Shown: positions 36,069-44,482 of the stretch, piece by piece
Position numbering within the stretch: position 1 is the first letter of the stretch
Layout of the letters: every line of letters begins with the position of its first letter
Source: Poriferisodalis sp965205175
Lineage (GTDB): Bacteria; Actinomycetota; Acidimicrobiia; Acidimicrobiales; Poriferisodalaceae
Direction of reading: 5' to 3'
DNA length: 64,000 nucleotides
NCBI RefSeq assembly: GCF_965205175.1
Contig: NZ_OZ242038.1
Span: 1,302,001-1,366,000, forward strand
Notes under the pieces: model-generated
The model's database searches: none
The model's input: only the letters and a program-made list of their open reading frames with translations
What the model was told of the DNA's origin: nothing
Position numbers and translations under genes: made by a program

Positions 36069-36722
36069 ATGCAGGATGCCCCAGATGTTGAGACTCAAGC
36101 TCGCACGCTGGTTCGCATCTTCGCCGATGACGCGGGGCTGCCTCGCCGTGTTCGCCGAGAAGCTGGCGCTCTCATGCGGCTAACGACGACGCAGCCGCAT
36201 CTCGCGCTCCTGCGACTTGAACAACTACGAAGGTCTGAGCTACCAGACCTTCCTCTTGTTGCACCTGAAGTTGACTACGCTCGCTGCGTCTCAGTCGAGA
36301 CCTTCTGGAGACATCATCTTCACCCTGACCGAAAGGCGACATTTGCACGAGGCGCCGAAGCATATAAGTACCATTTGACAGTGCAGGAAGAGCCAGCAAC
36401 TGCGGCCTTCAACGACCTGTCTGGTGATCCGATCCTATTGCCTGCGGAACACTCCTGGATGGTTCCAGCCGCAAATGTAGCAGAGACAGCTGGTTCCGCA
36501 TTGAGGCGCCAGTTGCAACTCGGTGGGAGTCGGCCACCATTCATCATGTTCATCTTTCCGAAGGCGCTATTGTGCGCTGCTGGAGTCATGATACGTGAAC
36601 CGCGTGGGTTCGATGCGTTGCCGGGAAGAAATCTGCAGTGGACTCCCGGTGGTGTTCCCGATGAGCGCGTAGACAACGACATTCCATTGCTGGCGCTCGG
36701 CTGGATTGAGTGGCGTCCGTGA
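36069..36722 (+). CDS. Unknown protein, first gene of an AT-richer three-gene cassette
   Basis: I do not recognise this 217-residue protein. The start is ATG 36069; the open frame continues upstream only as a shadow inside paaC. The N-terminal 40 residues form a charged helix (TLVRIFADDAGLPRRVRREA). The rest looks globular, with aromatic and His residues (TFWRHHLHPDRKATFARG) and the segments SWMVPAANVAETAG and PPFIMFIFPKALL. No signal peptide or clear membrane span. Base composition from about 36150 onwards is visibly AT-richer than paaC and than the rmuC region. The stop overlaps the start of the next gene by a GTGA, so the two are coupled. Likely a partner of the following DUF433-like protein. 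Confidence 0.65.
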   Translation: MQDAPDVETQARTLVRIFADDAGLPRRVRREAGALMRLTTTQPHLALLRLEQLRRSELPDLPLVAPEVDYARCVSVETFWRHHLHPDRKATFARGAEAYKYHLTVQEEPATAAFNDLSGDPILLPAEHSWMVPAANVAETAGSALRRQLQLGGSRPPFIMFIFPKALLCAAGVMIREPRGFDALPGRNLQWTPGGVPDERVDNDIPLLALGWIEWRP

Positions 36723-38185
36723 GACTGCCACCGGTAGAACTTTACGGCGCTGTGCTAAACACGCTTTCAGGAATCGATTCACGACGACATTCTGCGACCC
36801 TGCTGATGTCTAGACTGGCCGGAAATCTGACTTCGCAGGAGGCGGAGTCCTTACCGAACGCCATCGCTGGTATCCTGCCGTTGCTCCGTAGTGATCTAGA
36901 ACGACTCCGCTTCGCTTCTGAACTCGCCGTCGTGTTCGACCTTTTCGAGCTCGCTCACAACGTCGTCGAGCTAGCGGTTGAAACACACGATAGGCAATTG
37001 TTATTCCACGCGGCAGATCTTGCCGCGAACCCGGCGGTTGATTCATCAGTTCGACAGCGCATTGTAGACTTTAGCCTCACTATGTCCGAACAGCAACGGG
37101 CAATTCAGATTCGAGTTGACCCTTCGGCCGTGCCGGTGACTAGTGACGAACAGCGCTTGCAGTATCTGTCGTGGCCGGGCAGTCGCGTCGAGAAAACGGG
37201 CTTTGCACTGCCTCCGGTCGTTGTCGTCGATTCAGGACTCAGGGCCGATCTTGTTTTTCGCATGTCGGTTGCATTGATTGAGGCTGGTGCAACGGTCAGG
37301 CGATTAGAATCTAGAACCCAAATCCCTACATGGTTTGGCTCGGAAACAGGACTTGTGTGCAGCGAAGAGACTCGACGGCGCGTACGCGAGAAGTTTCCGG
37401 AGTTCCCCGAATCTCAGATCATCGTGCCTGACGGCGGCGACCTGCCAGATCGACCGCGGGACCAAATGCGTCTAATTCAGCGGCTTCAGAACGCCTTGGT
37501 AGGTGTGTTTCGGGAGCCAATACGATCGATTGATGTTGACTTCGGCATCGGCGAATCGTTATGGAAGCCAGAAGTCTTCACAGCGGGAATATACACGACG
37601 CGAGAGGCTGCGTTTCTCGCCGGCGCAAAATCTGACTGGTTGTATCGTCAACGGAAGCGAAATCTGCTGAAATCACTCGACGTTGATGGACCACGCTGGA
37701 ATTTTCGCGACGTTGTCGCGGTGCGCGTTTGGCAGTACTTCAACTCACAGTCGCCAAAGTCAGTGTCTCCGAAGATCATCGGGACGATTGTGGACTTCAC
37801 CGGTGCTAAGGATGCTGTAAGGCTCGGTGTAACCGCCGATGGTAAAATACTGGTCGATAGCGGCACAGGTTTCGAGGACCTGTCAAGCGGCCAGCGTGTC
37901 TTTGAGGACATCTCAATACAAGATGTTGATGATACGTTTCGACCATTTGTGGTCGGCGACGGCAGGGTTCCCGATCTCATCAATGCGACTGCCAACAGCA
38001 CGCTTCACCCCAATTGTCTGCACGGCACACCGCACCTGACCGGATATCGCATTGCGGCCAAGGATCTTGCTAGTATCCATTTGGCCAGTAGTACGGAAGG
38101 CGTATTGCAAGCCTATCCGGAACTCCAAGGTGTCGATTATGATGATGTCGTGGGCGTTGGACGCCAACTCTTGGCACTGAAGTAA
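36719..38185 (+). CDS. Large protein with central HTH-like region and C-terminal DUF433-like antitoxin domain
   Basis: 488 residues from GTG 36719 (GTGA overlap with the preceding stop); a GTG at 36710 would add three. Residues 1-140 look helical and have no assigned family. About 155-270 is an alpha/beta segment (PPVVVVDSGLRADLVFRMSV, then SQIIVPDGGD). Near 290-340, IYTTREAAFLAGAKSDWLYR and NFRDVVAVRVWQYF look like a MerR-type helix-turn-helix. The C-terminal 70 residues (HPNCLHGTPHLTGYRI, then VLQAYPELQGVDYDDVV) match the layout of DUF433, an antitoxin-type domain usually found alone in about 80-residue proteins next to PIN-like DUF5615 toxins. That is exactly the next gene. The large N-terminal addition is unusual. 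Predicted cytoplasmic DNA-binding regulator or antitoxin; function unproven. Confidence 0.7.
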   Translation: MRLPPVELYGAVLNTLSGIDSRRHSATLLMSRLAGNLTSQEAESLPNAIAGILPLLRSDLERLRFASELAVVFDLFELAHNVVELAVETHDRQLLFHAADLAANPAVDSSVRQRIVDFSLTMSEQQRAIQIRVDPSAVPVTSDEQRLQYLSWPGSRVEKTGFALPPVVVVDSGLRADLVFRMSVALIEAGATVRRLESRTQIPTWFGSETGLVCSEETRRRVREKFPEFPESQIIVPDGGDLPDRPRDQMRLIQRLQNALVGVFREPIRSIDVDFGIGESLWKPEVFTAGIYTTREAAFLAGAKSDWLYRQRKRNLLKSLDVDGPRWNFRDVVAVRVWQYFNSQSPKSVSPKIIGTIVDFTGAKDAVRLGVTADGKILVDSGTGFEDLSSGQRVFEDISIQDVDDTFRPFVVGDGRVPDLINATANSTLHPNCLHGTPHLTGYRIAAKDLASIHLASSTEGVLQAYPELQGVDYDDVVGVGRQLLALK

Positions 38186-38199
38186 GTGGCCAGGTTGCC

Positions 38200-38613
38200 G
38201 TGAGAATTCTCTATGATGCTCGTCTGCCCCGTGGCTTGGAGGTTGAGGCTCGTGGTGCCGTCTCGCTAGTCCGGTGGACCGGCGATATGGTTACGGATGT
38301 AGAATTGGTGCAGACTGCAGCTGACGAACAATTCGATGGCGTGCTCTTTCTTGATCGCGACTCGCTTGCTCAGTACGATGTTCAATTGACCGCCAATAGC
38401 TTGGGCATGGCGCTGATCGCGGTGGAGGCAGGTAGTCCGTTTGAGGCGAAACGGCGAGTATTGAACAACATTATGCGGTTGCGGCGCGCGCTGGCAAGGC
38501 ATGATTGCCTGCTCATACTTGCCGCTGAGGTGCGTCCGGTGGAGCAGCTTCGTGGCCGCGACGACGCTTCGGCTGCCATAATCGCTGAGCCTCGGGACTG
38601 GCGCGAGGCTTGA
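38200..38613 (+). CDS. PIN-like (DUF5615-type) putative toxin nuclease
   Basis: A 137-residue protein with the spacing of a DUF5615/Mut7-C-like PIN domain: an early Asp in MRILYDARLPRGL (D6), acidic residues D33/E35 in TDVELVQTAADE, and the DxD pair D52/D54 in FLDRDSL. These are the positions where PIN-fold nucleases hold catalytic metal. The start is GTG 38200, 14 bp after the upstream stop, with no strong ribosome-binding site, as in many coupled toxin genes. Composition returns towards the window average at its 3' end. RNase activity is inference from the fold. Confidence 0.65.
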   Translation: MRILYDARLPRGLEVEARGAVSLVRWTGDMVTDVELVQTAADEQFDGVLFLDRDSLAQYDVQLTANSLGMALIAVEAGSPFEAKRRVLNNIMRLRRALARHDCLLILAAEVRPVEQLRGRDDASAAIIAEPRDWREA

Positions 38614-38678
38614 AGCAGACATCGGGGCGAAGCGGTCGCCGGGAGTCGGGGCCGACGCGGAGCAGTGGGAGTCGATTC

Positions 38679-40997
38679 GTGGCACTGCGTGGAACATCGG
38701 TCCTGCGGCGCGAGGACGAGGCGCTGCTGCGCGGCCGCGGGCAGTTCGTGGCGAACCTCACCGCCGATGCGAGCTGGGCACCCTTGGCACACGCGTGCTA
38801 CGTGACCTCGACCGTCGCCCACGCCGATATCGCAGGTCTCGACGTGGCCGCCGCACGTGAGGTGCCCGGCGTCATCGACGTCGTCACCGCATCCGACATC
38901 GATGCCGACCCCGCTCTGGGGCCGTACCCGCCGCCGAGTCCAGCGTTCGACTCGGCCATCGTGCGCCCGCTGCTGGCATCGGACCGCGTGCGCTACGTGG
39001 GCGAACCCGTCGCCGTCGTGCTGGCAGACAGCCCGGCGGCGGCCATGGATGCAGCCGAGTCGGTCGTCGTCGATTACGAGCCGCTGCCCGCGCTCGTGGA
39101 TCCGGAAGCAGCGCTGCACAGCGCCGCCCTGTTCGACGGCATGGCAGAGCCCAACGTCGTGATCCGCATGTCGCTTGACGGCGAGCAGGCCGACTTCGAC
39201 TCGTGCGAAGCCGTAGCGCAGGTGCGCACGGTCAACCATCGCATCGCGCCGTGCCCGCTGGAGCCGCGCGTCGCCGCGAGCCGCTGGGCTGACGACGGCC
39301 GCTTGCACCATGTCAACGCTGGTCAGGGACCGCACCCGGTGCGCGCCGGTCTGGCCAAGATCCTGGGCTTGGACCGATCTCAGCTACGCGTGGTCTCGCG
39401 TGACGTTGGCGGGAGCTTCGGGGCGAAGGCTCGCCCGCATCCTGAAGAAGCACTGCTCGGCTGGCTGGCAGCACGGATCGGCAGGCCGGTCATGTGGGTG
39501 CCGTCGCGCACCGATGACATGGTGGGCTTGGTCCATGGCCGCGGGCAGATCCAGTATTGCCGCATCGGCGGCACCCGCGACGGCCGCATCACCGCATTCG
39601 GGGTACACGTCGTGCAGCAGTCCGGCGCGTACGGGAACATGGGCGCTGCATTGCCCAACAACGGGAGGGCGATGCTGACGGGCTGCTACGACATCGCCAC
39701 GCTCGGCTTCAGTTCGGTCTCGGTGCTCACCAACACCACGCCGACCGGTCCCTACCGCGGTGCCGGCCGCCCGGAAGCAGCAGCAGCCATCGAGCGCGCC
39801 GTGGACGTGTTCGCTGCCGAGATCGGCATGGATCCCGCCGAGGTGCGCCGGAAGAACTTTCTGCAGCCCGACGCCTTCCCGTTCACCACTCGCACGGGCA
39901 TGCCCTACGACACCGGCAGATACGAAGCGAGCTTGGATGCGGCCCTGCGAGCGGCCGACTACGAAGCGTTGCGCGCCGAGCAAGCACGCCGCCGCGCCGA
40001 CGGCCATGACCAGCTGCTCGGCATCGGCCTCGCGACCTACGTCGAGCGCACCGCAGGCATCGGGCGCGCCGAGTACGGCGCAGTAGAGCTGCTCGCGGGC
40101 GGTCGCATCGTGGCTCGCACCGGCTCGTCGCCGTACGGTCAAGGACATCACACCGCATGGGCGATGCTCATCGCCGACCGCACGGGTGTGCCGATGGAGC
40201 ACATCGACATCGTCCACGGCGACACCGACGAGGTGCCCCGTGGCGAAGTCACCGGCGGTTCGCGCTCGGTGCAGCTGGCCGGCTCGGCTATCTGGCAAGC
40301 TGCCGGCACGCTGGTGGATCAGGCTCGACAGGTCGCCGCGACGATGCTCGAAGCCGACCCCGCAGACGTCGTGCTCGATACCGGGACCGCGGCGTTCCAT
40401 GTCGCGGGAACGCCGGCAGTCTCGGTGGGCTGGTCGGCGCTAGCGGAGCATCTCGTTGCGACGAACGGCGCGCCGGCGCCGCGTCTGCTGCACGCCGAGG
40501 AGGTCTTCGACTCCGACGCGCCCACGTTCCCGTTCGGCACTCATGTGGCCGTCGTGGAAGTCGACCGCCACACCGGAGACGTGGAGCTGCTGCGGCTCGT
40601 GGCGTGCGACGACGCCGGCACGATCCTCAATCCGTTGCTGGCCGCCGGACAGGTTCACGGCGGTCTGGCCCAAGGCGCAGCCCAAGCGCTGTACGAGGAG
40701 TTCGTGTACGACGCCGACGGCAATCCGCTCACCGGGAATTTCGCGGACTACCCGATCATCTCCGCAGCAGAAGTGCCCTTCTTCGAACGTGTCGTGCTCG
40801 AGACGCCCACCCACATCAACCCGCTCGGCGCCAAGGGCATCGGCGAGTCCGGGACTGTCGGCGCCACACCCGCGGTCCAGAACGCCGTGGTGGATGCCGT
40901 CGCACACTTAGGAATTCGTCACATCGACATGCCGCTCACGCCCCAGCGCGTGTGGCGAGCAATCAACGAAGCCACCGCAGCGCGGGCCGGCGGATAG
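38679..40997 (+). CDS. Xanthine dehydrogenase-family molybdopterin-binding subunit (form II CoxL-like)
   Basis: A 772-residue molybdenum hydroxylase large subunit. It holds the ald_Xan_dh_C and MoCo-binding domains: VGEPVAVVLADSPAAAMDAAE, GGSFGAKARPHPEE, and the active-site-loop motif PYRGAGR followed by a MoCo-binding GTKGxGES-like LGAKGIGESGTVG with the catalytic Glu near the C-terminus. True form I CO dehydrogenases carry AYXCSFR; the YRGAGR loop here marks a form II or other hydroxylase of unknown substrate. The start is GTG 38679 with GGGAG eight bases upstream; a TTG at 38610 would add 23 atypical residues. No small (2Fe-2S) or medium (FAD) subunit gene is adjacent, which is unusual. 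Confidence 0.85.
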   Translation: MALRGTSVLRREDEALLRGRGQFVANLTADASWAPLAHACYVTSTVAHADIAGLDVAAAREVPGVIDVVTASDIDADPALGPYPPPSPAFDSAIVRPLLASDRVRYVGEPVAVVLADSPAAAMDAAESVVVDYEPLPALVDPEAALHSAALFDGMAEPNVVIRMSLDGEQADFDSCEAVAQVRTVNHRIAPCPLEPRVAASRWADDGRLHHVNAGQGPHPVRAGLAKILGLDRSQLRVVSRDVGGSFGAKARPHPEEALLGWLAARIGRPVMWVPSRTDDMVGLVHGRGQIQYCRIGGTRDGRITAFGVHVVQQSGAYGNMGAALPNNGRAMLTGCYDIATLGFSSVSVLTNTTPTGPYRGAGRPEAAAAIERAVDVFAAEIGMDPAEVRRKNFLQPDAFPFTTRTGMPYDTGRYEASLDAALRAADYEALRAEQARRRADGHDQLLGIGLATYVERTAGIGRAEYGAVELLAGGRIVARTGSSPYGQGHHTAWAMLIADRTGVPMEHIDIVHGDTDEVPRGEVTGGSRSVQLAGSAIWQAAGTLVDQARQVAATMLEADPADVVLDTGTAAFHVAGTPAVSVGWSALAEHLVATNGAPAPRLLHAEEVFDSDAPTFPFGTHVAVVEVDRHTGDVELLRLVACDDAGTILNPLLAAGQVHGGLAQGAAQALYEEFVYDADGNPLTGNFADYPIISAAEVPFFERVVLETPTHINPLGAKGIGESGTVGATPAVQNAVVDAVAHLGIRHIDMPLTPQRVWRAINEATAARAGG

Positions 40998-41035
40998 CTC
41001 AGGGCCCAGCCGCCAACGCCGGCGGCGCGAGTGCC

Positions 41036-42424
41036 TCAGTCCTCGCGGCCATGGACGTCATCGCCGCGCTCCAGCTCTGCAGCATTGACCGAGCGCACGT
41101 CGAACGTGACTCGGCTCGGCTCGCCGAGCTCGTTGCCCGCCGTCACCGAACCCAAGTCGCGGAAGCGACGCGCTTGGGGCAGGACCATGCGCTCGAACGA
41201 GCCGACGCTGCCGTTGTACGCATCGACGGCGCTTCGCAAGCCGCGACCCATCTTGTCCACGTGGTCGATGTAGGTGGCGAGCCGGGAGTACAGATCGTTG
41301 CCCAGCTTCGCGATTTCTTCGGCGTTGCGGTCCATGTCCTGTCGACGCCATGCCAGTGCGACCGTGCGCAAGAAGGCAATCAGCAAGCCGGGCGTCGCGA
41401 TCAGCACCCGGTGCCGGTGCCAGGCGTTCTGCCACACGTCGCCGTCCACATCCATCGCGGCGTCGAGCATCGGGTCGGTCGGCACGTACATGAGCACGAA
41501 GTCGGGGGCGTCAGACACCCACCGGCCGTAGTCCCGCTCGCCCAGTTCCCTGGCCCGCGCGCTCAGCGCCGCAGCGTGTTCGGCGAACGCCCGCCGCTGC
41601 TCGTCGCGGTCGTCGGTCTGCACGGCCCGCGTGTATGCGTCGAAGGGCGTCTTGGCGTCGATGACGACGCTCGCGCCGCCCGGCACCTTGACCACCACAT
41701 CGGGCCGTCCCCGACCCTCACCGCCGAGTTCGCCTACCGTCGCCTGCTCGACGTAGTCGATGTGGCGACTCATGCCGGCAGCCTCGATGACGTTGCGCAA
41801 GTGCTGTTCGCCCCAAGCGCCGCGCATCTTGGAGTCGCGCAAGATCTGGCGCAGACCGCTGGTCTCGGTCACCAGCTGATCCACGCTCTTGGAAACCTTG
41901 ACCGAGTCTTCCAGGCGTGCCCTGTCGGCCTTGTCGACGTGCTGGTGCAGCTCTTGGAGGCGCTCGCGCATGGGCTCGACGAGTTCGGAGACCGTCTTTC
42001 CGGCCGTCTTGGTCTGCTCGGCGGCGAGGTCGCGGAACTCCTTCATGAATCTGCCGCGGGTGGCCTCGCTGACTTCAGCAGCGATTTCCTTGAATCTGGT
42101 CTCGAGTTCCGCCTGCTTCTTCGCCATCTCTTCCACACGAGCGTCTCGGTCAGCGGTGACGGCGGCGAGCCGCGCCCGCAGTTCCGAAGCGGCCTCGCGC
42201 TGAGCGGTGAGTTCTCTGGTATTGACCTCCCGGTCGGCCTCAATGCCGGCTAGGCGGTCTCGCAATTCAGACGCAGCCGCGTACTGCGACGCTGAATCGT
42301 TGCGGGCAGCGTCGCGCTCGCTGGTCAAGTTCGTCGCTCTGTTGCGCATCAGCGCCCAACAGACCCCTGCGCCGACGGCGAGACCCGCCAGCACTCCAAG
42401 CACGACTGACAATCCGGTGGACAT
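41036..42424 (-). CDS. rmuC: DNA recombination protein RmuC
   Basis: A 462-residue RmuC-family protein, a membrane-anchored coiled-coil protein with a restriction-endonuclease-like domain that limits DNA inversions in E. coli. One N-terminal membrane segment lies at residues 5-27. A long coiled coil (about 30-175) follows, rich in Ala, Glu and Arg, then the RmuC domain: RGAWGEQHLRNVIEAAGM, VVIDAKTPFDAY, WVSDAPDFVLMYVPTD and NAWHRHRVLIATP. The start ATG 42424 has AGGGAG upstream; the longer open frame to 42760 is an artefact. Divergent from the oligopeptide-binding protein gene. Confidence 0.92.
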   Translation of the reverse strand: MSTGLSVVLGVLAGLAVGAGVCWALMRNRATNLTSERDAARNDSASQYAAASELRDRLAGIEADREVNTRELTAQREAASELRARLAAVTADRDARVEEMAKKQAELETRFKEIAAEVSEATRGRFMKEFRDLAAEQTKTAGKTVSELVEPMRERLQELHQHVDKADRARLEDSVKVSKSVDQLVTETSGLRQILRDSKMRGAWGEQHLRNVIEAAGMSRHIDYVEQATVGELGGEGRGRPDVVVKVPGGASVVIDAKTPFDAYTRAVQTDDRDEQRRAFAEHAAALSARARELGERDYGRWVSDAPDFVLMYVPTDPMLDAAMDVDGDVWQNAWHRHRVLIATPGLLIAFLRTVALAWRRQDMDRNAEEIAKLGNDLYSRLATYIDHVDKMGRGLRSAVDAYNGSVGSFERMVLPQARRFRDLGSVTAGNELGEPSRVTFDVRSVNAAELERGDDVHGRED

Positions 42425-42549
42425 TAGGCTCACTCCCTGTCTTGAAGATCGATGCGCACAGCCGCGTGCCGCCGTGGTGCGGCGTTTGCAGATGCGTCCC
42501 ACTGTGTAGCGGGCAGGTGTGACATGCGGTTGGCGACATTCGGCACCAG

Positions 42550-44442
42550 TTGCTTCGACGGCGACGATGTGGTCGCGAGGCGTGGAGACCACAGAGGCAG
42601 GGGCTCCTGAGCGCGCCGCGAGCTGCTGTCGCCGCCGTCGCTGCGCTGGTGCTGCTGGCGGGGGCGTGCAGCAGGAATGCCGCGGCGCCGCCGCAGACCA
42701 CGGGAGCGTCGGTCCCGAGCACCGCATCTCACAGCTCCGAAGCCGGCGGTGCCGACACACCGCGCACGAACGAGGTCACCGCGACGACGAACGATGCAGC
42801 GCCGGTTCGTCAGCCGACCACGGTGCCCACACCATCGGGCACCGCTCCGCGCCGCGGCGGCACGCTGCGCGTGCTGCTGGCCGCGGACCCCACGCCCATC
42901 ACCGGCTGGACACCGTGGGATCACACCTGCGCTTGGTCGTGCCGCAACGTGCTGGACCATGTGCTCGAGACGCTCACCGTCGTGCTCCCCGACGGATCGG
43001 TCGCTCCGTGGCTGGCGGAATCGGTGACCGCCGACGTCTCCTTGCAGCGATGGACGGTCAGGCTGCGGCCCGGCATCAGCTTCAGCGACGGCGAGCCCTT
43101 CGATGCCGTGACGGTCAAGACGGGCATCGACGAGTACCTGCGCTCGGGCCGCGCCAGCGGCAGCCATCTGCGCGACGCCCGCATCAGGTCGATCGTGGCT
43201 GCCGACGAGTTCACGCTGGTCTTCGAGCTGAGCGAGCCCAACGCCGGGTTGCCCGCAGCGCTCGCGGGACCGGTGGGACGGGTCTTCTCGGTAGCTGCCG
43301 CCGAGGCCAACGCCGAGGGGTTCGCTGCGGCACCTGTGGGCACCGGGCCGTTTGTGTTCGTGGGTTGGTCAGCGGGCGAGCCGGCAGTGCTCGCAGCCAA
43401 TGCCGGCTACTGGCGCACGGCCTCGGACGGTTCGGCGCTTCCGCTGGCCGACGACATCGTCTTCACCGAGATAGCCGATGAGCGGGGACGCCTCGAAGCG
43501 CTGCTCGACGGGCGCGGGGACGTGTTGATGTCGCGATCGGCCGAGTTGACCACGGCAGTGACCACGGCGACCGACAGCCGCGGCCGTCCGCTCAGCGCCG
43601 TCCGGCGATTCGACGACAACGCCGGCGCCGTGTTGTTCAATTTGCTGCGCGCCCCGCTGGACGACGGACGAGTGCGAAACGCCCTGGTGAGCGCCGCCGA
43701 CCAGGCAGCGCTCGTTTCGGCGCTCAGTCCCGACGTCGACTCGCTGGCTGCGACGCAGTGGTGGTCGCCTGCAAGCATCTGGTACTCCGCTGACGCGGCG
43801 GCAGCCTGGCCGACCCATGATGTCGAGCGCGCCCGCGAGCTGCTGGCCGGGTACACGCAGGATCCTGAACGCTCCGACGGTCGGGACGCCGGCGAGCCGG
43901 TGCGCATCGAAGTCCTGTGTACCGACGACCCGGCGCTGACGCGCATGACCGCCGAACTCGAGCGTCAGTGGGAGCGCACCGGACTCGTCGATGTGGCTGT
44001 CGAGACGGTTGCTCGCACGGGACTCATCAGCCGCGTGATGGGCTCGGTGATCCAGAGTCCCTCCTTCGTCGGAGACTTCGAGGCGACCTGCTGGCGAGTC
44101 GGCGGCGAATCCGATCCCGCAGTGCTGATGTCCGCAGCGGTAGGACCGGTGCGCACCACGCCGCTGAACGTGTCCAACGTCACTAGCGAGTCCTTGGTTT
44201 CGCTCGCGGACTATGTCCGGTCTACCGCCGATGCCCAAGACCGCCGCCGCGCAGCTGCGGAGTTCACGGCCCAACTCGCGGCCGAGGCGCCCTACGTGTT
44301 GGTGGGGTATGCGTCGAGCGTCGTCGCCGCCACGGCGGAGGTGGCCGGACTCGGGCGGATCACCTTGCCCGACGGCACCGCCGTCGAGGGACAACGTCTC
44401 GGCGTCGGCCGATACGACGAGGTGTGGCTGCGCCGTGAGTGA
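42550..44442 (+). CDS. ABC transporter substrate-binding lipoprotein, peptide/nickel family 5
   Basis: An exported solute-binding protein of the SBP_bac_5 (oligopeptide, dipeptide or nickel) family, about 630 residues. The signal peptide is visible as AAVAAVAALVLLAGACS, with the lipobox LAGAC. A Ser/Thr/Pro linker of about 60 residues follows, then the fold: GGTLRVLLAADPTPITGW, VLDHVLETLTVVLPDGS, APWLAESVT, WTVRLRPGISFSDGEPF and the C-terminal DPERSDG region. The start used is TTG 42550; in-frame alternatives are poor, so the exact N-terminus is uncertain. No permease or ATPase gene is next to it, so it is either an orphan receptor or part of a split system. Confidence 0.85.
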   Translation: MLRRRRCGREAWRPQRQGLLSAPRAAVAAVAALVLLAGACSRNAAAPPQTTGASVPSTASHSSEAGGADTPRTNEVTATTNDAAPVRQPTTVPTPSGTAPRRGGTLRVLLAADPTPITGWTPWDHTCAWSCRNVLDHVLETLTVVLPDGSVAPWLAESVTADVSLQRWTVRLRPGISFSDGEPFDAVTVKTGIDEYLRSGRASGSHLRDARIRSIVAADEFTLVFELSEPNAGLPAALAGPVGRVFSVAAAEANAEGFAAAPVGTGPFVFVGWSAGEPAVLAANAGYWRTASDGSALPLADDIVFTEIADERGRLEALLDGRGDVLMSRSAELTTAVTTATDSRGRPLSAVRRFDDNAGAVLFNLLRAPLDDGRVRNALVSAADQAALVSALSPDVDSLAATQWWSPASIWYSADAAAAWPTHDVERARELLAGYTQDPERSDGRDAGEPVRIEVLCTDDPALTRMTAELERQWERTGLVDVAVETVARTGLISRVMGSVIQSPSFVGDFEATCWRVGGESDPAVLMSAAVGPVRTTPLNVSNVTSESLVSLADYVRSTADAQDRRRAAAEFTAQLAAEAPYVLVGYASSVVAATAEVAGLGRITLPDGTAVEGQRLGVGRYDEVWLRRE

Positions 44443-44482
44443 CGGCCCCGCCCGGCTGCCCGACCAGCAAGCAGCCTGACAG

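Noticed and set aside
38679..40997. Aerobic CO dehydrogenase large subunit (coxL form I)
   Set aside because: The active-site loop reads PYRGAGR, not AYXCSFR, and coxM/coxS are missing.
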